From the NCBI GenBank assembly GCA_004297555.1, contig SCSV01000289.1, forward strand, positions 1-6,217: a stretch of 6,217 bases of DNA, written 5' to 3'. The position numbers and the translations under genes were made by a program. The notes under the pieces were generated by a model that was not told the origin of the DNA, searched no databases, and saw only the letters and a program-made list of their open reading frames with translations. Source of the stretch: Salinibacterium sp. (GTDB lineage: Bacteria; Actinomycetota; Actinomycetes; Actinomycetales; Microbacteriaceae). How positions within the stretch are numbered: position 1 is the first letter of the stretch; the number at the start of each line of letters is the position of its first letter. Positions 1 through 4,982 of the stretch are shown here, piece after piece.

Positions 1-97
1 GCTGCGCACCCGGCCAGCGCTCCACCAGGCTGCGGGCGAGCACGCTCTTGCCCGACCCCGACCGTCCGTCGATCAGGACACGGCGCACGCTAGCCAC
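1..97 (-). CDS. P-loop kinase / ATP-binding protein, N-terminal fragment (cut by the window edge)
   Basis: Only the first 32 residues are inside the window. They contain a textbook Walker A loop, G11-RSGS-G16-K17-S18, right after a short hydrophobic strand (VRRVLID), so the start of a nucleotide-binding fold is clear. The arrangement of a strand, DGRSGSGKS and then a helix is that of the uridine kinase-like nucleoside/nucleotide kinase group, but the substrate-binding parts are not visible. I chose the GTG at 97 because GGAG (109-106) lies 8 nt upstream; TTG at 100 and GTG at 88 are in-frame alternatives. The gene overlaps the end of the EcfT gene by 8 bp, so it is probably the last visible member of the TPP-controlled transporter operon. 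A role in phosphorylating an imported thiamine-pathway compound is possible but is only inferred from position. Confidence 0.75.
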   Translation of the reverse strand, partial: MASVRRVLIDGRSGSGKSVLARSLVERWPGAQ

Positions 98-872
98 CAA
101 TGAAACTCCAATGCCCGCTCAGCACAGCAACAGTCACTGCACTCGCCGCAATGAGCACACCATAGGCAATCACCACTGCATCACCAATTCTCATTCGGGA
201 TGGTCGCGCCCACGTTCGCGGCCCCTTGCCGCCGAAGCCGCGAGCTTCCATCGCCGTCGCAAGCTTGGTTCCCCGCCGGATCGAGATGACGAGCAACGCG
301 AGGGCCTGGCCGGCAAAGCGCCGCAACCGACCGGTGTCGGCGACACCACGAGCGCGGCGAGCGCGTTCTAAGGAGCGCCAATCCTCCAGGAGAAGGAAGA
401 CGAGCCGGAATCCTGCCAACGCCCCGAGCACGAATCGTGCCGGCAACTTCATCACCTGGGCGAGCCCGTCCGCGAAGTCCGTGGGGTCAATAGTGACGAA
501 CAACACCACGGCCGGGAGGCCGATCGCGAGGCCCCGCAACACGGTCGCGATTGCCAGCTCGATCGACCCATCTGTCACTTGGGCAACGAAAAAATGAAAG
601 TACACCTGACCTGAAGGTCGGCCGTAGAGCAGGATGGTGAACCCGCTGAGGATCGCCGCGATCCACACGGGGCTCGTGCTCAGCACGAGTTGGCGAGGGC
701 TCAGTCTCACCCAAACGATCAGCACGCATTCCAATGCGAGGGCGACGGTCGCCGAAACCCAGTCAAGCGAAAGCAGGACGGCCAGGCTGATCACTGCCGA
801 CACGATGAGTTTTGACACCGGGTTGATCTTGTTCACCGAGCGGGACCCGACGGGAGGGGCAAAGAGCGTCAT
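90..872 (-). CDS. ykoC: ECF transporter transmembrane (T) component, EcfT/YkoC/CbiQ family
   Basis: This 260-residue integral membrane protein should be the T subunit that couples ATP hydrolysis in the EcfA-type ATPase to movement of the substrate-binding S component. Hydrophobic segments lie at about residues 22-35, 41-56, 64-83, 104-127, 146-163 and 230-251. Between the last two is a polar, arginine-rich cytoplasmic stretch carrying the two signature Ala-Arg-Gly motifs of the family: RARRARG ending at 176, and MEARG at 208-212. These motifs are known to sit in the coupling helices that dock into the two ATPase subunits. The ATG start overlaps the ATPase stop in an ATGA (869-872), so translation is probably coupled. 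Length is normal for EcfT. The symbol follows the ykoE-ykoD-ykoC gene order and is not a sequence match to YkoC. Confidence 0.92.
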   Translation of the reverse strand: MTLFAPPVGSRSVNKINPVSKLIVSAVISLAVLLSLDWVSATVALALECVLIVWVRLSPRQLVLSTSPVWIAAILSGFTILLYGRPSGQVYFHFFVAQVTDGSIELAIATVLRGLAIGLPAVVLFVTIDPTDFADGLAQVMKLPARFVLGALAGFRLVFLLLEDWRSLERARRARGVADTGRLRRFAGQALALLVISIRRGTKLATAMEARGFGGKGPRTWARPSRMRIGDAVVIAYGVLIAASAVTVAVLSGHWSFIGG

Positions 873-2356
873 GCCTCGACCGCCCGCGGCTCGGATGCGC
901 GAGGTGCCGTCATCACGTACTCCTCATCCGCAAGCGCATCGACGAACTCGCGGTCGTGGGTGGCCGCGACGACGGCGCTACCTTCGTCGAGCAGTTCTGC
1001 GAGAAATGCCACAAGTTCCTCCCAGGTGCGGGAATCCTGGCCAAAGGTGGGTTCATCGAGAACGAGCAAGGGTGGTCGGGTGACCAGCACCGTGGCAACC
1101 GACAGTCGGCGCTTCTCGCCGCCCGACAGAGTGAACGGGTTGGCCGCCATGAGGTGGCTAATGCGAAGGCGCGAGGCTACTTCGTCGACTCTTTCGTCAA
1201 TCTCATTTTGGGCCAAGCGGAGCACCTTGGGGCCAACCGAAAGCTCAGCCCGCACAGTGCCCGCGAGAAATTGGTGTTCGGGGTCTTGGAAGACGGTACC
1301 GATGCGCGTGAGAAGTTCGCGCGACTTCCACTTGATAGGTTCGTCGACTAGGCCCGCGGCGAGCCCGTCAGCAACAACGCGGCCCTGGGCGTGCGGAAGG
1401 AGTCCAGCGATGGTCAAAGCGAGGGTGGACTTGCCTGCTCCATTTGGCCCACAAACAGCGAGCGCGCGCCCGGACTGAACGTCCAAGTTGATGCCTGCCT
1501 GAAGCACCGTCGATGACACCCGAGCAATGCCGAGGTCTTCGGTGTGCAATATCGATCTTGGGCTAGCGAGGGGCGCCCGCGTGGACCGAGCCGACAGCAA
1601 GCCGGGCACCCACACGCCAGACGCAGCGAGTGCCGCGCCGTTCTGTTTGAGCACAGTGTCCGGCTCACCATCCGCACGTACCCCAGCGCCGGCTTCGAGC
1701 ACAACGACCCGGTCGACCAGGTTCTTCCACACCGCAACGCGGTGTTCGACCACTACAAGAGTTGCACCAGTGAGCGCGACCACACGTTCGACCGCGTCTC
1801 GAACTTCCAGAACACCATCCGGATCGAGGTTCGCCGTCGGTTCGTCGAGGAGAATGATCCCGGGCCGCATCGCAAGTACACCTGCAAGCGCCAGCCGTTG
1901 CTTCTGCCCACCCGACAGAGCACTGGTCGGATAGTCAAGTGGCAGGTCGAGGCCGACCGCGTGTAACGAGTCGGTAACCCGTCGCCAGATCTCGTCCCGA
2001 GGCACACCGAGGTTCTCACAGCCAAAAGCGACATCGTCGCCAACACGCGCGAGAGTCACCTGGCAATCGGGGTCCTGAAGCAATAGCCCGACGCGACCTC
2101 GGGCAGCCTCGGGCGACTGCCCAGCTACGAGAATCTGGCCACGGCTCTCGCCATCGTCATCCCCGCCGAGTACACCGGCTACGGCCTGCAATAGCGTCGA
2201 CTTGCCTGAGCCGGATGCACCCAGCAGAAGCACTCGCTCCCCGGGGTTCACCGACAAATCGAGCTCTGACACTGCCCAGGAAAGGCGCCCTACATGCCGC
2301 CAGCCCCAACCGCGCGCGTCTATCGACGCGGCGGCGGGGGCTGACTTGTTTGACAC
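869..2356 (-). CDS. ykoD: ECF transporter ATPase with two fused ABC domains (YkoD-type)
   Basis: This cytoplasmic ATPase of 495 residues carries both nucleotide-binding domains of an ECF transporter on one chain. Numbered from the GTG at 2356, domain 1 has Walker A GASGSGKST at 46-54, Q-loop Q94 (LQDPD), signature LSGGQ at 147-151, Walker B ILLDEP with the catalytic Glu near 172, and switch His205. Domain 2 has Walker A GPNGAGKST at 303-311, Q-loop Q357 (FQDPEHQF, typical of EcfA), signature LSGGE at 410-414, Walker B VLDEPTFGQD at 432-441, and switch His467. Every catalytic element is intact in both halves, so both ATP sites are expected to work. The frame is open back to an ATG at 2440, but that start would overlap ykoE by 82 bp and add an arginine-rich tail. 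The GTG at 2356, 2 nt after the ykoE stop, fits better, although no strong Shine-Dalgarno precedes it and reinitiation is likely. The gene overlaps the EcfT gene by 4 bp. Confidence 0.93.
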   Translation of the reverse strand: MSNKSAPAAASIDARGWGWRHVGRLSWAVSELDLSVNPGERVLLLGASGSGKSTLLQAVAGVLGGDDDGESRGQILVAGQSPEAARGRVGLLLQDPDCQVTLARVGDDVAFGCENLGVPRDEIWRRVTDSLHAVGLDLPLDYPTSALSGGQKQRLALAGVLAMRPGIILLDEPTANLDPDGVLEVRDAVERVVALTGATLVVVEHRVAVWKNLVDRVVVLEAGAGVRADGEPDTVLKQNGAALAASGVWVPGLLSARSTRAPLASPRSILHTEDLGIARVSSTVLQAGINLDVQSGRALAVCGPNGAGKSTLALTIAGLLPHAQGRVVADGLAAGLVDEPIKWKSRELLTRIGTVFQDPEHQFLAGTVRAELSVGPKVLRLAQNEIDERVDEVASRLRISHLMAANPFTLSGGEKRRLSVATVLVTRPPLLVLDEPTFGQDSRTWEELVAFLAELLDEGSAVVAATHDREFVDALADEEYVMTAPRASEPRAVEA

Positions 2357-2358
2357 GA

Positions 2359-2973
2359 TCAGACCGGTGCTACGGCATCCCGACCCGAAGCGAATCGAGC
2401 GAGCACCCCAGTGCGAGCGATCGCGCGGGCGAGAAGCCACGAGCCGAGTCCAGCTATAACGGCGCCTGAAATGATCGCACTGATCGCGTACGTAACCGCG
2501 AACGCCGGTGCAGATCCTGGATAAGAGATGATGAGGTCATTGATTCCCATGGCGAGGCCAGCCGCGGCCCCCGCGAGGACTGCGACATGAACGCGCCAAT
2601 TGGCGTACAGGAATGCGAGAAGCACTAACTCCACTGCTAGCCCTTGAACGAACCCGGCCTCTATCGTCCCAATTCCCCACCCCCAATAGGTCAACGCTTC
2701 GACACTCGCCGCGACGATCTCGACGAAGATCGCGGCACCAGGCTTTCTGATGATGAGACCGCCGAGGACCGCCGGAATCAGCCAAACGCCCCAGAGCAGG
2801 GACTGCGTGCCGGGAAGTGCCGCCGTTAGTGGCGCACTTGCAGGAAGGTAGATCTGATCCCAGCCGAAGAAGACGAGTCCCATCGCGACGCCGATGACAC
2901 TTGCCACCACGATGTCAACGACGCGCCATTTTGAGCGCTGTCCAAGAGTTTGAAACGTTTTTGTTGCGGTCAC
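2359..2973 (-). CDS. ykoE: ECF transporter S component, YkoE family (thiamine/HMP uptake)
   Basis: A 204-residue membrane protein with about five to six hydrophobic segments (roughly 18-37, 57-75, 81-95, 105-124, 127-150 and 157-184). It is the substrate-binding subunit of an energy-coupling-factor transporter. Family marks I recognise are GGLIIRKPGAAIFVE at 71-85, with the RKPGAA core, and EAGFVQGLAVELV at 105-117. YkoE proteins bind thiamine, and comparative genomics has also linked the system to its hydroxymethylpyrimidine precursor. The TPP riboswitch directly upstream supports a thiamine-pathway substrate independently of the protein sequence. The GTG start at 2973 follows AAAGGG (2986-2981) with a 7-nt gap, and that site lies partly in a predicted sequestering hairpin. 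The ATPase gene starts 2 nt after the stop. Which of thiamine or HMP is the preferred ligand cannot be told from sequence. Confidence 0.92.
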   Translation of the reverse strand: MTATKTFQTLGQRSKWRVVDIVVASVIGVAMGLVFFGWDQIYLPASAPLTAALPGTQSLLWGVWLIPAVLGGLIIRKPGAAIFVEIVAASVEALTYWGWGIGTIEAGFVQGLAVELVLLAFLYANWRVHVAVLAGAAAGLAMGINDLIISYPGSAPAFAVTYAISAIISGAVIAGLGSWLLARAIARTGVLARFASGRDAVAPV

Positions 2974-2976
2974 TTT

Positions 2977-3005
2977 CGTGCCCTTTCGTTGAGAAATGGC
3001 ACGGG
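2977..3005 (-). promoter_or_regulatory. Shine-Dalgarno sequestering hairpin / expression platform of the TPP riboswitch
   Basis: In the RNA, CGTGCC (3003-2998) can pair perfectly with GGCACG (2982-2977) across a 15-nt loop. The 3' arm swallows the last two G residues of the AAAGGG ribosome-binding site (2986-2981) and ends 3 nt before the GTG start at 2973. The 5' arm overlaps CCCGTG (3005-3000), which is also perfectly complementary to CACGGG (3107-3102) in the aptamer. The two pairings cannot coexist. No U-tract follows, so control of translation is more likely than termination. This is inference from complementarity only. Confidence 0.6.
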
Positions 3006-3021
3006 TTTCAAGAGTTTTTGC

Positions 3022-3110
3022 CTCCCTGCGCTGGCATGATCCAGATCAGGTTCGACGGTCGAAGCTTGGAGAAGCTTCCTCTCAGCCCGGCTCACCGGAC
3101 TCCCGTGTTC
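3022..3110 (-). ncRNA. TPP riboswitch (THI element)
   Basis: The minus strand carries both conserved halves of the thiamine pyrophosphate aptamer. These are the pyrimidine-sensing CTGAGA (3085-3080) and the pyrophosphate-sensing half: ACCTGAT (3051-3045), then CTGGATCATGCCAG (3044-3031), then CGCAGGGAG (3030-3022). The P3 stem is CCGG/CCGG (3098-3095 with 3090-3087). An optional extra stem with 7 perfect pairs, GAAGCTT-CTCC-AAGCTTC, spans 3078-3061. P2 can form between ACGG (3106-3103) and CCGT (3058-3055). A clear P1 was not found. The element lies 48 nt before ykoE and should repress the transporter operon when TPP is abundant. Confidence 0.95.
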
Positions 3111-3117
3111 GCCGCCA

Positions 3118-3123
3118 ATCTTA
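3118..3123 (-). promoter_or_regulatory. Candidate -10 hexamer for the riboswitch/ECF operon
   Basis: TAAGAT matches the TANNNT pattern and would place a transcription start near 3110, exactly at the 5' edge of the aptamer. Its first three bases are the TAA stop codon of the DUF1697 gene. No convincing -35 element stands 16-18 nt upstream (the sequence there is near AGAAAC), so this remains a candidate. Read-through from the upstream genes is the alternative. Confidence 0.3.
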
Positions 3124-3654
3124 CTCGCGTGCGGAGGCCTGTTTCTCCTCCAGCAGTGCAAGCACCTTCCCCAGCGTCCGCACGTTGCGCGCTGTGGTCT
3201 CGGGCGGGAACTGCTTCCAGAACGAAGACTTGAGCTTGGAGTTCGAGACGCCTTCGGGGAGCCATTGGTAGACGGCATCCGCCCCAAGCTCGACGAGTTC
3301 TGGCATCAACTCGCTGCGCTCGGGAAGCCGGATGCCCGTCGGCATGGCGTTCATCAGCGCGACGACGAGTTTCGACTCGTCACCTTCAAACGGAACAGCG
3401 TCGACAATGCGCCGCAGGCGCGGCGCCTCCAGAATCACGACCGTCGTTGCTACCCCGATCTCCTTGGCGATCCGGCCCTCGAGCTCAGCGGCGGCAGGCG
3501 GGGTGGATGAGGAGAACACGACGTTGCCGCTGTTCAGGAGGGTCCGGGCATCCGGGAATCCCGAATCGACGAAAATCTGTCGAAGGCGTTGCATGGGCAC
3601 CCGTGTCGTCGGACCGACGTTGATGCCGCGCAGGAAAGCCGCGTACTCGGGCAT
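3121..3654 (-). CDS. DUF1697 domain-containing protein
   Basis: A 177-residue soluble protein of the DUF1697 family, whose biochemical role is not established. The recognisable family features are the N-terminal YAAFLRGINVG (residues 4-14), the RTLLNSGNVVFSS stretch (37-49) and the C-terminal ARNVRTLGKVLAL (155-167). Length is close to the family's usual 170-185 residues. The frame is open further upstream to an ATG at 3714, but that would add about 20 polar residues overlapping the PspC gene. The ATG at 3654 lies 2 nt after the PspC stop, begins the conserved domain and is preferred. The tight spacing suggests co-transcription with the PspC gene. The gene ends only 10 nt before the TPP riboswitch. 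Confidence 0.88.
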   Translation of the reverse strand: MPEYAAFLRGINVGPTTRVPMQRLRQIFVDSGFPDARTLLNSGNVVFSSSTPPAAAELEGRIAKEIGVATTVVILEAPRLRRIVDAVPFEGDESKLVVALMNAMPTGIRLPERSELMPELVELGADAVYQWLPEGVSNSKLKSSFWKQFPPETTARNVRTLGKVLALLEEKQASARE

Positions 3655-3656
3655 CG

Positions 3657-3869
3657 CTAGATAGCCGGTGAGTCGATCTCCGTCGGTGCCGGTTCGTTGG
3701 GAATGATCACCCAAAGGATTACGTAGATCAGAAATTGCGGCCCGGGCAGGAGAGTCGAGAGCACGAACACCAGGCGCACAATGTTTCGACTTACGCCGAA
3801 GCGATCACCGAGTGCCGCACAGACTCCAGCGATGATGCGACCGTTGGTGGGGCGTTGCAGTTTGGGCAT
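3657..3869 (-). CDS. PspC domain-containing small membrane protein
   Basis: A 70-residue protein that is essentially one PspC domain. RPTNGRIIAGVCAALGDRFG (6-25) is the conserved glycine-containing amphipathic part, and IVRLVFVLSTLLPGPQFLIYVILWVIIP (30-57) gives one long or two short membrane spans broken at the PGP. PspC-type proteins act at the cytoplasmic membrane in envelope-stress responses in other bacteria, but small stand-alone versions like this are common in actinobacteria and mostly uncharacterised. The ATG at 3869 is chosen because GAGG (3881-3878) precedes it by 8 nt and the domain starts there. An in-frame ATG at 3929 would overlap the end of the M23 gene. DUF1697 follows after 2 nt and the M23 gene ends 56 nt upstream. 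Confidence 0.9.
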   Translation of the reverse strand: MPKLQRPTNGRIIAGVCAALGDRFGVSRNIVRLVFVLSTLLPGPQFLIYVILWVIIPNEPAPTEIDSPAI

Positions 3870-3925
3870 ATCAACAACCTCGTCTCGTTGCCGTGATCCT
3901 TCCTGCCAGCCTAACCTCGACCGGT

Positions 3926-4597
3926 TCATGCGTTGGCGTACTTGCGCAGCCAGGGCAGGGGGTTGATCTCGACGCCATTGACGAGGACGCCGAAATGCAA
4001 GTGCGGCCCGGTGCTGTGGCCGGTAGAACCCACCCGACCGAGCACTTGCCCACGGTGTATCCGTTCGCCGACATGCACGCTTATGGAGCCGTATTCCATG
4101 TGGCCGTAAAGGCTGCTGTAGGTCGTGCCATCAATCTTGTGCTCGATGATCACGTGCACTCCTAAACCGTCGTACGAGCTTTGGGCTTCGGTGACCACCC
4201 CGTCGGCCACCGCCTCGATCGGGTAACCGGCTCCGGGCACGAAGTCAATGCCACGATGGAACGCTGAGCAGCCGACACAGGAGCGTGGACCCCACCCGCT
4301 GGAGATCGGTGTCGAGCGCGCGACCGGCCACTGCACGACCGAGTACATGGTCACGCCGAACGTGTCCCGAACGATCGGGTCGAGCTCAATGCCGGCCGGT
4401 GCGACATAAGTCTGCAACTGGGACTCCATGGTCTCCTCCTTCACCACCTCAGCACTCGCCGGCAGCGATTGGATGCTCGAAAACACGCCGCACACCGTGA
4501 GTGCACCGAGGGTCAAGGCCCGACGGTTGTAGTTGAGAAAGCCGATATGGCGTGCTGCTTTGGGGGTTGGCTCAGGTATGGGCGCGAAAAATGACAT
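3926..4597 (-). CDS. Secreted M23 family metallopeptidase (LytM-type peptidoglycan endopeptidase)
   Basis: A 223-residue exported zinc peptidase expected to cut peptidoglycan cross-links outside the cell. The N-terminus has a basic region with Arg25-Arg26, a hydrophobic core at about 27-45 and a likely signal peptidase site after LPASA (49/50). The catalytic domain covers about 95-215. By comparison with LytM, the zinc ligands are His114 and Asp118 (HRGID) and His201 of HLH (199-201), with His166 (YGHM) and His199 as the catalytic histidines, so the active site is complete. Cys107 and Cys110 form a CVGC just before the first ligand and may make a disulfide after export. The ATG at 4597 is preferred over the ATG at 4651 because GGAG (4610-4607) lies 9 nt upstream and the product then has a normal signal peptide. 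The twin arginine is a poor match to a Tat motif. The gene heads the minus-strand cluster behind a long, structured upstream region. Confidence 0.93.
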   Translation of the reverse strand: MSFFAPIPEPTPKAARHIGFLNYNRRALTLGALTVCGVFSSIQSLPASAEVVKEETMESQLQTYVAPAGIELDPIVRDTFGVTMYSVVQWPVARSTPISSGWGPRSCVGCSAFHRGIDFVPGAGYPIEAVADGVVTEAQSSYDGLGVHVIIEHKIDGTTYSSLYGHMEYGSISVHVGERIHRGQVLGRVGSTGHSTGPHLHFGVLVNGVEINPLPWLRKYANA

Positions 4598-4671
4598 GGC
4601 AGAGTTCTCCGATTTCGGACGCGCGAAGGCGCCTGATGTGCGACGCGGCACTGGTCTTTTGCTTCAGGTCG

Positions 4672-4689
4672 GCACCCAGAACGGGGTGC
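4672..4689 (-). other. Hairpin in the M23 leader (6-bp stem)
   Basis: On the M23 coding strand GCACCC-CGTTCT-GGGTGC forms a perfect 6-bp stem with a 6-nt loop, 75 nt before the start codon. It is not followed by a U-tract, so it does not look like an intrinsic terminator. It could be part of a structured 5' leader. Confidence 0.45.
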
Positions 4690-4697
4690 TCGTGCGG

Positions 4698-4740
4698 GAG
4701 TGAACGGCGACACCGGCGGTGCAATCGCACCGGGCCACTC
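4698..4740 (-). other. Larger imperfect stem-loop in the M23 leader
   Basis: GAGTG (4740-4736) can pair with CACTC (4702-4698), enclosing a perfect 6-bp hairpin CGGTGC-GATT-GCACCG (4732-4717). With the hairpin at 4672-4689 this makes two adjacent helices in the RNA upstream of the M23 gene, if transcription starts above 4740. No known riboswitch core was recognised. Confidence 0.4.
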
Positions 4741-4747
4741 AATCCTG

Positions 4748-4758
4748 GGGAATTTCCC
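4748..4758. repeat. Odd-length inverted repeat GGGAA-T-TTCCC
   Basis: Perfect 5-bp arms flank one central base in the M23 upstream region, about 20 bp from the direct repeats. The symmetry and AT-rich centre are compatible with a dimeric regulator's operator. A chance occurrence cannot be excluded. Confidence 0.35.
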
Positions 4759-4778
4759 TCGGTCCACCCTCCGATACC

Positions 4779-4797
4779 AATATGTGTGGAATATGTG
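4779..4797. promoter_or_regulatory. AATATGTG direct repeat with 11-bp period (candidate response-regulator operator)
   Basis: AATATGTG occurs twice (4779-4786 and 4790-4797), separated by TGG, so the copies lie on the same face of the helix. Tandem half-sites with a period of 10-11 bp are the geometry used by OmpR/PhoB-type response regulators. In Corynebacterium glutamicum the MtrA regulator of that class controls the M23 gene mepA, which makes an MtrA-like site a reasonable hypothesis. The base sequence itself has not been matched to an MtrA motif. Confidence 0.4.
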
Positions 4798-4970
4798 AAT
4801 GGCTTTGGCGCTGTGGAGGGGAGGAATCCCGACGCCGAAGGCGGCGCTCGATCACCCGCGCGAGGCATCCGAAATGCGCAATTTCTCGGCCGTGTCCCCC
4901 ATTTGGTGACCCCCAGGATTAGGGGATACCGACACGGGTCCAAACACTCGCGTAGCGCGCTCGCAGTCGG

Positions 4971-4976
4971 TACGGT
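4971..4976 (+). promoter_or_regulatory. -10 hexamer positioned for a leaderless transcript
   Basis: TACGGT fits TANNNT and ends 6 nt before the ATG at 4983, so transcription would begin at or next to the A of the start codon. No Shine-Dalgarno precedes this ATG, which agrees with leaderless translation, common in actinobacteria. No good -35 is visible. Confidence 0.5.
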
Positions 4977-4982
4977 GTTTCC

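Larger units (their letters stand above)
4598..4982. other. 385-bp divergent intergenic region between the M23 gene and the plus-strand gene pair
   Basis: I found no credible protein-coding gene here; the open frames are unsupported by ribosome-binding sites or recognisable sequence. The region does hold the separate elements listed below: two hairpins near the M23 side, an odd-length inverted repeat, an 8-bp direct repeat and a -10 hexamer for the plus-strand gene. Two further short stems are visible: CGCCG-AAGG-CGGCG at 4833-4846, and GAAAT-GCGCA-ATTTC at 4871-4885. A promoter for the M23 gene must lie here, but I could not assign one confidently. Confidence 0.7.

Noticed and set aside
2357..2440. 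Longer N-terminus of the ECF ATPase starting at ATG 2440
   Set aside because: It would overlap ykoE by 82 bp and add a basic, low-similarity tail. The GTG at 2356, just after the ykoE stop, fits operon spacing and the usual domain start.
3061..3078. Perfect 7-bp inverted repeat GAAGCTT-GGAG-AAGCTTC as a stand-alone terminator or operator
   Set aside because: It sits exactly where the optional extra stem of the TPP aptamer is expected, between CTGAGA and the ACCTGAT half, so the riboswitch explains it.
4810..4935. A possible c-di-AMP (ydaO-type) riboswitch upstream of the M23 gene on the minus strand, suggested by a GGGGGA segment, a GGGTGATC and a GGGATTCC around a small hairpin
   Set aside because: The strongly conserved 3' core (a CCGTCAGCTAACC-like segment) is absent and the spacing does not fit. 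The resemblance is limited to short G-rich words expected in GC-rich DNA. A search with the Rfam ydaO-yuaA model would settle it.
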